The position numbers were made by a program, and so were the translations under genes. The notes beneath the pieces were generated by a model. It saw only the letters and a program-made list of their open reading frames with translations. It searched no databases and was not told where the DNA came from. A stretch of 64,000 nt of DNA from Paramecium pentaurelia (lineage: Eukaryota > Ciliophora > Oligohymenophorea > Peniculida > Parameciidae), in NCBI GenBank assembly GCA_905183005.1, contig CAJJDO010000157.1, forward strand, positions 94,169 to 158,168. The letters are read 5' to 3'. Shown here in pieces: positions 12,669 through 24,913 of the stretch (its first letter is position 1; every line of letters starts with the position of its first letter).

Positions 12669-12845
12669 TTGAAATTTTTATATAAGTATTTATGTTAATC
12701 AACATAAATTATTTTTAATATAATTCTCAACTGTTTAATCAATATACCTCTACTAAAATGATAAGGATACAAAAATCATATGAATAATATTATAAAAACA
12801 AACTCTTTATATATCAAAATAACCACTTAAAATTATTCATCTTCT

Positions 12846-14116
12846 TCATCTACAATGACATCTACCATAAACACCTCCAAAAACATAACAAAATTGAAAT
12901 TTACATCTACAAGTCATATGATTACATCCTTAATTCTTTTCTACCCAAAATTTACATTAAGGACATTGTTTATATTTAGCACCTTAAACAAATTAAAAGA
13001 ATTAATCATCTAAAATTTTTTCGTTTTTTTGTCTTAATTCATTTTAGATTTTCTCTTTATAAGCTTAACATGTTTATCCATGATGATATTCTATTTTACA
13101 ATGAAGACAATAGGATTTCGTACAAGAAGGACAATTAAATTAGGCATCATCAGCTATAAATACATATTAGCAATCAGGAGTTGGACACCATGAATACTTA
13201 ATAATGAAATATTTAATATACTTCATCACCATGACTTTCAACATATTATTTGAAAGTAAACTATTAAAATTCATAAAGATTTTGATCATCTAATACTTCA
13301 GTTAAATCAGAATAGATCATAGGTTTTTTGCATTCAATGGTGGGACAACAGAGAGGGAATTGACGTACTTATATTTAAGTAACACAATATTGATTCAAAC
13401 ATTTTTAATGATAAATATGAGAACATTGTAAAGTTGCCATTTCAACAAAAGGAATAACTTCCAAACATATCTTACATTCAATTTAATTTTTTTATTCATC
13501 TTCTTATTATTTCTTCTTCTTTCTTATCATATCCTCCATCTATATCTAAGTATTTACCTCCTTCAAATATTATGTATCGAGTCTAAAATATATTAATATT
13601 TAAAATATACTCAAGTTATATTCTTTAAGCAAATTGTAAATTCTTTTCTTCTTCATCTTCAAATATTTAAAAATTCTATTAATTTGAATTCTATTATTAT
13701 TAATTGTTTTAAATAACTTAACACTTTATTGGTTAAAATTGATTTTCATTGAATTATTCAATTCTAAATAAAAAAGGTGATTTACTTAAATGTATTTTCT
13801 TCAATATTATTACAAAGCTGTAGAAGCTAACATATTAAAAAATAAAATAAACATCTTCATTTCCATTTAAAGTTCTATTATATAGATTTAAAATCTATTC
13901 ATTTGTATACACTTGTATCTCAATAAATTCTCTTAAATTTTTGATTAGTTCTAAATTTTATGCAAAATTATTTTTATTATGATTCTTTCCTTATAGAAAT
14001 CCTAAAAGATAAGAGTCCATGATCATTTCATCAGCCTTTATTAATTAGAATCTAAGTACATTTTTGCTTTTTAAGGAATACTTAATTTCCTTAGCTAAGG
14101 ATTCAATTCCAATCAT
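12846..14116 (-). CDS. RBR (RING-IBR-RING) E3 ubiquitin ligase
   Basis: 389 residues after four introns (26, 22, 28 and 25 nt). A 185-residue helical N-terminal region precedes RING1 (C-K-I-C ... C-S-H-I-Y-H-x-x-C), the IBR (C-P-T-P-D-C ... C-P-S-C ... C-L-H-C) and RING2 (C-P-Q-C-K-F-W-V-E-K-N-Q-G-C-N-H-M-T-C). The Cys in G-C-N-H-M matches the catalytic thioester cysteine of this family (parkin C431). The usual F-C-Y-V-C-G-G at the end of RING2 reads F-C-Y-V-F-G-G, so one zinc ligand appears replaced by Phe. Without the 28-nt intron the ligase domain would look like a separate shorter gene starting at 13539; the reading frame joins cleanly. Confidence 0.87.
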
Positions 14117-14383
14117 AAAAATATAATAATTAAGGTATTTAGAATAATGTATTGAGAGAAATATAATCAAATAATTATAAAAACCAATTAAATCTATTTT
14201 AACTTATTTATATAGATTTTTGCTTAGGTTTCTATATAAAGTTTATATATAAAAAATACTTTCTTACATTAAAATAAGACTCTTTTTTTGATAAATTTAA
14301 TACTCTATTTACTAATATGTTTGAGTAAACTGATCCGAAATTTGGATAATTGAATTAATGTATGAATGTGATCATTATGTAAA
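14117..14383. other. intergenic region
   Basis: AT-rich spacer upstream of the RBR gene start; no feature seen. Confidence 0.35.
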
Positions 14384-14563
14384 ATGAATAATGAAAGTTT
14401 GTCTGTAAAGGTTGGAAAGTTTAAAACATAGTAATAGAGTAAATGATTATTTAGTATAAAACCAGAAATTCCTTATGATTATTAATATGAACTGTTATAA
14501 AAAGAACACTTGTTGATGAAATTCTTTATTAGTGGCTTAAATAAGGAGGACTAAATCTTTTGA
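14384..14563 (+). CDS. possible 50-residue protein with one intron
   Basis: ATG, an 18-codon exon, a 27-nt intron with GTAAAT donor and CCAG acceptor, then a second exon ending in TGA; spliced length is a multiple of three. The product is charged and non-repetitive (K-I-P-Y-D-Y-Q-Y-E-L-L-Q-K-E-H-L-L), unlike translation of random AT-rich DNA. No family recognised. It may also be the first part of something longer. Confidence 0.4.
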
Positions 14564-14908
14564 GAAAATGGAATATTGATATTAATAAATACTAAAATTT
14601 TACATTGGATTATTCTATATTTTTTTTGTTAATGGTTTGGAAAGAATTTTCTTCATGGAACTCTTTAGTAAAAATAAGATTCTAATGTGCTTTAAGTGAT
14701 ATAAATTGTAGAATTTTAACATATGATAAATTATCATGAATAATAGAATTAATATTTGCAAAAATTTAGGATTGAATAGAATGAATAGATGAATAATAAA
14801 TATATATGAAGTCAAATATAACATATTATTATATGAAAAAAAAAAACAAGAATGGTTTGAGGATTGATAGAATAAGTTATTTTGAGAGTTAATTAATTTT
14901 TTTTTTTA

Positions 14909-17900
14909 ATGATCCTAATTTATGCATTACTTATAAGTATTAGTAATGCTTGTAATTACAAATGTGCTAATTGTGATGATTAAGACAAGTGCTTAAGTTG
15001 TGCACCTACTAGAGTATTAGTTAATGGTGAATGTTTTTGTGCAGAACATCACCAAGAATTATCAGGTATTCTTAAGAGTGAGAATTGTTTTCAATGCTAT
15101 TAGAAATGCATAACATGTAGCGTTGATAATCCAAATAAATGTTTAAGCTGCAATGATTAAATATCAAATAGAATATTATTTAAAGGAATGTGCATTTGTA
15201 AAACTGGTTATTATGAAATATAATCTTAATATAATTGCATCAAAGAATATGATGAGAGAATAGTTAAATTTTCAGTCAAAATCTCATAAGATATTAATAA
15301 CTTTTAAGATTAAATATGTAAAATAAAAGAATGTGATACATAATCTAATTCTAATTTACAATAAATCATAAATAACTAATATTTCTATGATCCAATATAA
15401 GGTAGGCAGGTAAAAATTACAATTTCATAATTGAATATGAAAAATTTATAAAAAGTTGAAAATAGTAATAATTTAAATGGTGAATATTTTCCATATTCTC
15501 ATAATAACATATTCACAATAGCTTTGAAATAGATTTCATAACCTTAAGGTTTGGGATGGGAAATAGGACTAAAAGAATAAATCTAATCAGATCAATCTTT
15601 TAAAAGAGGAATTTATAATTTTAAGATATTGTAATATTATAAAGATGGAATTTTAACTATATAAATGATAACTACAGATGGTCTTTCATTAGTGAAAGGA
15701 AGAATCTTATTAGAAAATAGATTTTTACAAGAATCTGGAGTTTATATGCAATACTTCACATTAATTAGTTATAAATCAGATTCTATACTTGGGAATCCTG
15801 ATTTGAATAATATAATTAATAATTTTATGGGTTTATTAGAAAATTGTGAAAATTGTGAAGTATGTGAATTTTAGAATGATGGTAAAGGATATTGTAAAAA
15901 ATGTAATAATTATTTCAAATATGATTAAATAAAAAATCAATGTGTTTGTGAATATGATTTAGATAATAACGGATAATGTTATAAAAAGTGTTTAAATTCA
16001 AATTGTTTAAGTTGTGTTGATAATTTATGTATTAAATGTTCAGATATAACATAAAATACTTGTATAGAATGTGATTATGGTTATTATTAAGATGGTGAAT
16101 TCTGTAAATAATGTGAAAGTAAATGTAAGACTTGTTCTTGGGCTAATGTTTGTACATCTTGTAATAATAATTATCATTAATAAAATGGAGATTGTGTATA
16201 ATGTTAATCTCCATGTTTAGATTGTTTATCAGAAACATAATGTAAATCATGTGTAAATGGGTATTATATATCAAGTGATAAATGTGAATTATGTTCATAA
16301 TCAATATAGAATTGTAAAAATTGTGATAATTAAACATAATGTTCATAATGTGAAGATGGATATTATTTAGATTCTACAAAATAATGTTAATTATGTGCAG
16401 ATAATTGTCAATTATGTAGATCAATATCTTATTGTACAAAATGTATGGATGGTAATTTTTTAGAAGAAATTGGTGAATAAGCAAATTGTAAACTGTGTGA
16501 ATAAAATTGTTCAAAATGTAAGAATTCATCTTAATGTACAAAATGTATAGCTGGTTATTATGAATATGATTTAAAATGTCTTAAATGTGATTTAAATTGT
16601 AAAACATGTTTTGATTAATCAAATGAATGTTATTCTTGCGATTAAGGTAAAGTACTTATTAATAAAACATGTCAATAATGTAAATCACCTTGTTAGACAT
16701 GTGATATAACAGAAGAGACTTGTACAAATTGTATAGATGAGACATATTATTTAACTAATTTAAATAAATGTATTAAATGTGAATTACCATGTAAAACATG
16801 TACATCTTAATAACATTGTTTAACTTGTGAAAATGGATACTAATTAGATACAATTAATATGAGATGTATTAATTAGGATCCAATATAAGGAATATGTATT
16901 GATGGTTAATATATGGATTAAAATAATATATGTTAAATATGTTCAACAAATTGTTTTACATGTAATAATAATAATACTAATTGTACAACATGTAAAACTG
17001 GTTATTTTTTATAAAATAATACATGTTAATAATGTGATTAGAATTGTATTGAATGTATATCATTTACAGAATGTATAAAATGTAAAAATGAATATGTTAC
17101 TACTATTGATAAGAAATGTTAATTGAAAATTTGTTCTAATTCTGAATGTTCATTATGTTATACAGAAGATACATGTCAAAGATGTGTAATATCTTATTAT
17201 TCTTCAAATAATAAATGTTTAGTATGTGATGATAATTGCAAATCTTGTGATAAGAATGCTAAATATTGTACTTCTTGCAAGAATAAAATGTATTTAGATG
17301 TATAAACTAATACATGTATGTAATGTTCATAAAAATGTTTAACTTGTTAATAATCAAGTAATAATTGTTTAGAATGTAATATAAATTATTTTCCATCTAA
17401 TAATGATTGTATTAAATGTAGTGATGATTGTTAAGAATGTGAATCTTAACCTAATAATTGTAAAAGTTGTAAATAAGATAAATATCTTCAAAATGCAGAA
17501 TGTATATCATGTTCAAATGTAAAGGATGGATGTCATAGTTGTACCAATTCTACATCATGTACAAGTTGTGTAATTGGATATTATTATAATACTACTGATA
17601 AATCTTGTTATAAATGTCCACCAGAATGTTAAGCATGTACATCTCCAACAAATTGTTCTGAATGTTCATATACTGCATATAAATATAATTCAACAACCTG
17701 TATATAATGTCCAATAAAATGTAAATCAAATTGTTCATTTAATAATTCTAATGTAAAATGTGAATAATGTGCTGATGGTTATTTTTTAATAAATGATGAT
17801 TGTCAACCTTGTAAAGCACCATGTAAAACATGTGAAGATAATGAAAATAAATGTATTTCATGTTAAAATGATTATCAAGTAACAACAAATTAAAATTGTT

Positions 17901-19648
17901 AATAAATATGTGAAATGACAAATTGTAAAGAATGTATTATCTAAAATAATGTGAAAACATGTAAAATATGTTTACCTGAATATGAATAAAAATCTAATTA
18001 ATGTGTTCCATGTCAACCTGGTTATTATTATGATAAGGATCAACTTAAATGTATTAAATGTGATCCTCCTTGTGATTAATGTAAATATAGTAGTACATAA
18101 TGTACAACATGTATATAATCAAAGTATCTGATTAATAATTAGTGTTTAGATTGTTAATAAACATGTCAATCATGTACAAATCTTACTACATGTACAAGTT
18201 GTATTACAGGTTATTATTTATTAAATGGATAATGCATATAATGCTAATCTCCTTGTACATATTGTAATAATAATGTCTGTTAAAAATGCTAAGATGGATA
18301 CTTTTTAGATTCTTCTCAATGTTAACCTTGTAAAAGTCCTTGTATTACTTGCTAATCTCTTGATATCTGTTATTCTTGTATTCAAACTCACTATTTTTTA
18401 TAAGATAATTAATGTTAAAAATGTGATACAACATGTTTAGAATGTGATAAATTTGGATGTACAAAATGCAATGCAGGATATTATCTTAAAGATTATACTT
18501 GTATAAAATGTTCTGAAAATTGTTTAAAATGCGATGAGAATAAATGTTTTAAATGTATTTAACCTTATGTGCCTGAAAACAACATATGTGTAAGTTGTAA
18601 GAGTCCATGTAAAATTTGTAATAATGAGAATTGTTCATAATGTTAAGATAATTATTTTCTAAAAGATGGATAATGTTTTCCATGTTAACCTAATTGTATT
18701 ACTTGTATAGAAAATTAATGTACATAATGCAATAATAACAAATATTACATTTCTTAATCTAATTGTGTCCCTTGTAAACCTAATTGTGTAAGTTGTGATT
18801 AAACAGCCTGTAAAGAATGTGCTGAAGGGTATTATTCTCAAGGTTAAGAATGTAATAAATGTTAAGAGAATTGTCTATCTTGTATTCAAGATATTTGTTT
18901 TACTTGTAAAGATGGGTATTATTAAAATAGTAAATTATGTAATAAATGTTAAGAGAATTGTCTAACTTGTAGTGCATTTGATAAATGCACAACTTGCATT
19001 TAAGCATATTATTTACATAATTCTGAAAAATGCTTAAATTGCTAAGAAGGATGTAAACAATGCACTACTGAATTAGATTGTACACTATGTTTAGAAGGGT
19101 ATTATTTGGAAAATACTCCTATCAATAAATGTACTAAATGTAATGTACTTAATTGTAAAAGTTGTTTAAATAAAGATTAATGTAATTCATGCAATAATGG
19201 GTACTTTTTATAAGATAATCAATGTCACAAATGTTCCAATGGATGTCTTAAATGTATAATCTCTAATGATCCAACAATTGGTAAATCAATTTGTTAAGAA
19301 TGTGATAGCAATGTCACAAACTTTTTAAAATTAGAAAATGGGTAATGCACCCTATCAAGTGTATGTAATGAAATTCAAATGTACAAAAATGAATAAGGAA
19401 TATGTGAGAAATGTATTGAAAATTGTTTAAAATGTTCATTCAAAAACTCCTGTGATTTATGTTATGAAAATTATACTTTTAATTAGGAATCAAAGAAATG
19501 TGAAGAAGATGTAGATGAAGATCCATAATACGTCTTACCAATTGTTGCCGTTTTTGTATCTATTCCAACAGTAGGAATACTAACTGTTTTAATCAAAAAG
19601 CTTTTAGATTATTCTAATTACCCAAACAATGAACTGCCCAATGCTTGA
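14909..19648 (+). CDS. giant Cys-rich surface protein, furin-like/GF-receptor-type repeats
   Basis: An uninterrupted 1579-residue frame, intronless. Signal peptide (M-I-L-I-Y-A-L-L-I-S-I-S-N-A), Cys-rich start, a non-repetitive insert of about 220 residues (roughly 110-330), then some 25 to 30 tandem repeats of about 45 residues with C-x-x-C-x3-C-x2-C and G-Y-Y/G-Y-F motifs, as in furin-like/growth-factor-receptor Cys-rich domains. One transmembrane helix lies near the end (V-L-P-I-V-A-V-F-V-S-I-P-T-V-G-I-L-T-V-L-I) with a tail of about 20 residues. Ciliates carry large families of such proteins; the cell surface is the likely site. It converges on the Ubc9-like gene with only 21 bp between the stop codons. 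Confidence 0.88.
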
Positions 19649-19669
19649 TTTTTTTATATTATATATATA

Positions 19670-20182
19670 TCACTATTATTTTTTTTATTTTTCTATCATG
19701 TAATTTTTCACAAATGCTTTTATTAATTTCTCATATTGTTATTTATTCTCCACATATATTTTTGCCAAAGATCCCATTGTAGGAGATTTTGGATTTGGAT
19801 TATACAAAAATCCTTCCATTCCCTTCAATATTTCTATACATGTTGTTGCAGGAGTGTAACCTATTTTATTGTTTAGAATATCTATGCATGTTACTCCATT
19901 TTCAAAAATATTCATATGTTAAAATTATCCTCCATACAAAGTCCACTAATATGTAGGTGGATCACTTGGGTATCCTTTAGGGAAATTTAAAACTCCTGAA
20001 AACTCTCCTCCTTCCCAAATCGTACCTTCTTTCCCATATATGGTAACAAACCACTTTTTATAATTTATTGAATTGTTTTATTTATCAACTTCTACTGTCA
20101 TATTTTCTAAAATCTCTTCCTCTATGGCATTTAGAACAGCATTAAATTCTATTTCTAATCTATTTTTAACCATGTCAATCAT
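19670..20182 (-). CDS. Ubc9-like E2 conjugating enzyme
   Basis: 170 residues, no intron. The UBC fold is clear: W-F-V-T-I-Y-G-K-E-G-T-I-W-E-G-G, F-P-K-G-Y-P-S-D-P-P, H-M-N-I-F-E-N-G-V-T-C-I-D-I-L with the active-site cysteine at about residue 99, then T-P-A-T-T-C-I-E-I-L-K-G and N-P-N-P. The C-terminal helix I-Y-V-E-N-K-Q-Q-Y-E-K is closer to Ubc9 (SUMO E2) than to ubiquitin E2s. The usual H-P-N is H-M-N. SUMO specificity is inferred. Two in-frame ATGs lie nine bases apart; the first is taken. Confidence 0.82.
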
Positions 20183-20521
20183 TTTTTTATTTTTATTAAT
20201 ATATTTTGTGAATTATTATACAAATTAAATTCTACTTATATTTATTAGTAATATCTTATTCATATTACAACTTATCCTATATTTATTGAATTTCATACAT
20301 GAATTTTAAATATAATTACTACTATTTATTATAATTCCTCTTAAGACATATATTATATTTTTTATTGAACTTTTACAAATAAGTATTATTTATATAAATG
20401 TATTATACTCTCAAATTAATATAATCTTCTATTAATTTTAATTGTCTATCACACATAATACTATTCATATATTTATTAATCTTATTATTATTAACTGATT
20501 TAAATAATTTCAAAATAACAA
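20183..20521. other. divergent promoter region
   Basis: A 339-bp AT-rich spacer between the divergent E2 and SAS-6-like genes; both promoters must be here but no defined element stands out. Confidence 0.4.
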
Positions 20522-21198
20522 ATGAAATCAGGTAGTTCATGGTTGAATGCTGTATAAATGAATCCACTTGACTTTGCTGAAATCGATTACTTGGATCCTG
20601 CTTTAAAGGATGGACATAAGGTCCTATACGATCGCATTTTAAACATTAATATTCGATTCTAAGATCGGTTCTCAGAAGTCTAGGAACTAAGTTAACCAGA
20701 ACCTATACGTTTAAGAGTTTTATAATTAGTAAGGATATTATATATATTAAGGGGTATTGATAGTAATCCATAATCAATTAAAATTGAAATAAGTTCAGAG
20801 AAGGATTTGTTCTTTCTGTTTCATCATGAAGCCACTATTAATAGTTTTACTTAAATAAAAGCATTGTAAAATTTACAAATGCCATTTAAAGATTATGCTC
20901 AGATTACTATAGCAACTTTAAATAAGGTTGAATAAAATTTTAATGGGTATTTAAGATCTCTATATCAAGTTATGGAGCTATCTTTTAAGTGATGTTGGAT
21001 GGTTCAGCTAGATTGGAAATCAATTAAACAACAGAATTCAGAAGTATACATATGATCCACTTTGATTTTCATTAAGTTGAGGAATCATTCCTAAGATAAA
21101 CAATAGTGTTTAAATACAATCAATAACGAAAAGAAATTAAGTATCTTACTCAATCATTAAATGAATGTAAAATGAGAGCCACTGGAACATTCAAATGA
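20522..21198 (+). CDS. SAS-6-like (SAS6L) protein
   Basis: 217 residues after a 23-nt intron (20947-20969). The whole protein resembles the globular N-terminal domain of SAS-6: an L-R-V start of a beta sheet, then K-D-L-F-F-L-F-H-H-E-A-T, a hydrophobic helix after Q-N-L-Q-M-P-F, and F-Q-V-M-L-D-G-S-A-R-L-E-I-x-Q-T-T-E-F-R. It lacks the long coiled coil of true SAS-6, as in the SAS6L family described at the Toxoplasma conoid and in trypanosome basal bodies. Basal-body or cortical location is inferred. The match is from pattern memory of strand order and key residues, so it is less certain than the other calls. Confidence 0.55.
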
Positions 21199-21246
21199 TT
21201 TAAAATTTATATATATATATATATACGTGGTCATACAATATCATTT

Positions 21247-21809
21247 TCATTAGACTTGTTATTTAACTCTCTCTTAAACCTTTTAGAAACCTTTATCAAT
21301 TTTTTCATGATGTTTCAAATAAAGAGGATGAACAAACTATAATGATTTAAATGAAAAAATACCTAATCATACAATTTCTCAGCTCCTTTAACTTATGGAT
21401 GGAATAAAGCAACAAAGAGTGCTAATTTTAAGATATGGTAAAAGGGAATGAATTCTAATGCAAATCCAATTGTAGAATCTGCTAAAGTGATGATTGAAAA
21501 TAGAATCCAATAGGTTAACCATTATTTGTCATCATTTTCACCTAAAATATAGACATATAATATACCTTAAGACTCTATTGCTTAAATGCTTCTGTATGCT
21601 GGATAGATGATAGAAATGAATGTGGAAAGAAAACGTGCTGCAATTCCAAATATAATGCTGAAAAGTGCAACAGAACCACAGATAAAAACTACATGAGCAG
21701 GTCGAACTCCGATTTTGCTACATGGTCCTTTGAGTATTTCCATTTGATCTGTATTATCAAGTCCAAATTTTGTAATTAATGGATCAAGTTTTGATAACAC
21801 TGCGTTCAT
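21247..21809 (-). CDS. REEP/Yop1 (TB2/DP1/HVA22) ER-shaping protein
   Basis: 170 residues after introns of 24 nt (21542-21565) and 26 nt (21337-21362). Family hallmarks: a first hydrophobic hairpin (H-V-V-F-I-C-G-S-V-A-L-F-S-I-I-F-G), Y-P-A-Y-R-S-I-Q-A-I-E-S, then Q-W-L-T-Y-W-I-L-F-S and F-P-F-Y-H-I-L-K-L-A-L-F, followed by G-A-E-K-L-Y-D-Q-F-V-H-P. These proteins insert hairpins that curve tubular ER. The C-terminal amphipathic helix is short. Converges on the SAS-6-like gene. Confidence 0.9.
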
Positions 21810-21852
21810 TATTTTATTAAATTAAAAATTATTAAAATTTCCAAATTCATGT

Positions 21853-22923
21853 TCATTCGCTTTCAACTGACCATCTTGCAATTCTATCTAAATTATCATT
21901 CAATAATTTTTATGCCTCTTAGACTCTATCCAATATAAATTATCTATTAATATTATAGAATTATTCACCTCTAATCATTTCTGTCTTACAATGTCTATCC
22001 TACTTCACGTACTGCCAATTTCTTAGTATTCAATTCCAATTCCTTTTATTAAAAGTGAGCATCCAATTCTTAATATGATCTATCACTTTAAGCCAATGAA
22101 CTAATAAAATATATATAATATATTAATATTACCTTCTGATTTCACCACTCAACTTATTGTATAATCTAATATTTTCTTATTCCTTCTCTTCATCAATTGC
22201 TAAACTATTTAAGACTGCATCTCTCAATCTATTCAACAATTCTTAAATATGTTCAACTTATTCAGTTTATAAATGAGCAGTAATCTAAATGTAAATAATA
22301 ATTAATTACTTAAGCTAAGACTTCAATATGTTTTCCTCTTCCTAATGCTTTGATTTCATCTAATAAATTATCTTTTTCAATTAAACTATGTCCACCTCCT
22401 TATTGTAATTCACTCACACGTAATAACAATTATCCAATTACATCCAAAATAGCATTTTAATCACCAACTCTCTTTTAATATGCTTATTAATCATTTGCAA
22501 ATAATCCATCAATAATAGTTTATTAGTTATTCAAAACTTAAATTCTACTTGCTGCTTGTTCAACTGATACTCTTAATTCTTCTACTTCATTTGCTAATCC
22601 TGAAAATGTAGCTTCCATTTCTTATTATTTATCATTGAAATATTTCTCATCCTCTGATTCATCATTTGCCAAATGCTTTCTCAACTCTTCAACATGATCA
22701 TTTAGACTCTATAATGTTTCACCCTTCTGAACCATCATCAATAATTCTCCAAATAATCTTCCACCGAATTCACTTTGTTTTGACTATTTCCTTGTAAACC
22801 AACACTCATTACATAAGTTTTAAACACTTCTATAAATGCACTATGATCTGCTGTCTGTAACATCACATTGCTGCTAGCTGTCACCAACATTATACATAAC
22901 AATCCAAATCCAATTCTATTCAT
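21853..22923 (-). CDS. secreted coiled-coil protein, trichocyst matrix protein-like
   Basis: 319 residues after introns of 29, 25, 32 and 25 nt. A signal peptide (M-N-R-I-G-F-G-L-L-C-I-M-L-V-T-A-S-S) is followed by an almost entirely helical, acidic, heptad-patterned chain with no cysteine in the mature part. This composition is typical of Paramecium trichocyst matrix proteins and Tetrahymena Grl proteins, which are stored as a crystalline lattice in dense-core secretory granules and expand on calcium-triggered release. Assignment rests on architecture. This is the only complete copy; two partial copies lie beyond the single-N gaps at 23214 and 24913. Confidence 0.72.
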
Positions 22924-22963
22924 ACCCGTTTTTTATATAATTAATAAAAAATCATAAAAAATT

Positions 22964-23213
22964 TCAATCATCTCCAATACATGGAATCATTTTCTCAAAC
23001 TTTAATCCATTTCTTTATTTATTCTAAACAATACTTCTACTCTTTTACTTAACTTAATTTAAAGTCATTATTTATTTAAATTGATCATATCTAATCAATC
23101 CCAAATTTAATTCTTAAAATATTCCATCTATCTTATCCTAACTAAGTACTATTCCTTTTCTACTCATTGCAATTCCATAATCATTCTTTGATATATATTA
23201 TCTATGTTTAACA
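22964..23213 (-). other. 3' fragment of CDPK gene, likely assembly duplicate
   Basis: The last 80 or so codons of the CDPK that is complete at 25289-26842, cut off by the N at 23214. Identical to 24168-24417. Probably not a separate gene. Confidence 0.75.
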
Positions 23214-23214
23214 N

Positions 23215-24127
23215 ACTGCCAATTTCTTAGTATTCAATTCCAATTCCTTTTATTAAAAGTGAGCATCCAATTCTTAATATGATCTATCACTTTAAGCCAA
23301 TGAACTAATAAAATATATATAATATATTAATATTACCTTCTGATTTCACCACTCAACTTATTGTATAATCTAATATTTTCTTATTCCTTCTCTTCATCAA
23401 TTGCTAAACTATTTAAGACTGCATCTCTCAATCTATTCAACAATTCTTAAATATGTTCAACTTATTCAGTTTATAAATGAGCAGTAATCTAAATGTAAAT
23501 AATAATTAATTACTTAAGCTAAGACTTCAATATGTTTTCCTCTTCCTAATGCTTTGATTTCATCTAATAAATTATCTTTTTCAATTAAACTATGTCCACC
23601 TCCTTATTGTAATTCACTCACACGTAATAACAATTATCCAATTACATCCAAAATAGCATTTTAATCACCAACTCTCTTTTAATATGCTTATTAATCATTT
23701 GCAAATAATCCATCAATAATAGTTTATTAGTTATTCAAAACTTAAATTCTACTTGCTGCTTGTTCAACTGATACTCTTAATTCTTCTACTTCATTTGCTA
23801 ATCCTGAAAATGTAGCTTCCATTTCTTATTATTTATCATTGAAATATTTCTCATCCTCTGATTCATCATTTGCCAAATGCTTTCTCAACTCTTCAACATG
23901 ATCATTTAGACTCTATAATGTTTCACCCTTCTGAACCATCATCAATAATTCTCCAAATAATCTTCCACCGAATTCACTTTGTTTTGACTATTTCCTTGTA
24001 AACCAACACTCATTACATAAGTTTTAAACACTTCTATAAATGCACTATGATCTGCTGTCTGTAACATCACATTGCTGCTAGCTGTCACCAACATTATACA
24101 TAACAATCCAAATCCAATTCTATTCAT
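23215..24127 (-). other. partial copy of trichocyst-matrix-like gene, likely assembly duplicate
   Basis: Starts at the same M-N-R-I-G-F signal peptide as 21853-22923 but lacks the 3' 158 bp because the contig begins at the N. Identical over its length to the complete gene, so probably the same locus represented twice. Confidence 0.8.
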
Positions 24128-24167
24128 ACCCGTTTTTTATATAATTAATAAAAAATCATAAAAAATT

Positions 24168-24912
24168 TCAATCATCTCCAATACATGGAATCATTTTCTC
24201 AAACTTTAATCCATTTCTTTATTTATTCTAAACAATACTTCTACTCTTTTACTTAACTTAATTTAAAGTCATTATTTATTTAAATTGATCATATCTAATC
24301 AATCCCAAATTTAATTCTTAAAATATTCCATCTATCTTATCCTAACTAAGTACTATTCCTTTTCTACTCATTGCAATTCCATAATCATTCTTTGATATAT
24401 ATTATCTATGTTTAACATCATGCCAAATGAATAGATTATCCAATCTATCCTAAGTTAAATAAAATGGTTGATTCAATAAAGAGGCCATAAAATCTGTATA
24501 TGAAATATAAAATCCTTAATCATTTTTACTAAATTTCTCTATTGGTAATTGTTTTAACAATTTAATTTTTCCTTAATATTCTAAAAATTCTTGAAATTCA
24601 ATTTCATTAATAGTTCCACTATTATCTCTATCCAATTCTTCAAATTTCAATTTTAAATATTTCTATTACAAATCTGTTAATTGTGATAATAGAATTTTCA
24701 ATGCTTCCTTCTTAAATTAAGTACTCTCACTATATTATTTAAGTAATTCAATGATTCTTTCAATTTCTAAATTATTTTCTTCACTTTACATTGTTGTCAA
24801 CATCCTATATTAATTGGAATCACGTATCATCCATGTATGTTTAAGTGCTTATAAACATGTTATTCTCTTATTTGGATTAGGTTCCAATAATTTAGTAATT
24901 AAATCCTAACAC
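24168..24912 (-). other. 3' half of CDPK gene, divergent from the complete copy
   Basis: Carries the C-lobe end and EF-hand region of the CDPK, broken by the N at 24913. It differs from the corresponding part of 25289-26842 at many scattered positions, mostly silent, and its stop codon comes four codons earlier (after G-D-D). This looks like another haplotype or a whole-genome-duplication paralog, not the same sequence. Confidence 0.7.
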
Positions 24913-24913
24913 N

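Larger units (their letters stand above)
22011..24417. repeat. identical 1.2-kb direct repeat meeting at a single N
   Basis: Bases 22011-23213 recur, as far as I could compare by eye without change, as 23215-24417; the only thing between them is one N at 23214. The first copy ends exactly at the N and the second begins exactly after it, the signature of two overlapping contig ends placed side by side rather than of a biological tandem duplication. Confidence 0.9.

Noticed and set aside
12846..13539. RBR ligase as a separate 216-residue gene starting at M-E-D-M-I-R
   Set aside because: A 28-nt intron joins the upstream frame in phase, and total spliced length is a multiple of three.
16143..18841. 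Minus-strand frames inside the Cys-rich surface gene
   Set aside because: Shadows of the 1579-codon plus-strand frame.
21361..21753. Plus-strand frame antisense to the REEP/Yop1 gene
   Set aside because: The minus strand carries Y-P-A-Y and Q-W-L-T-Y-W family motifs after splicing; the plus frame has none.
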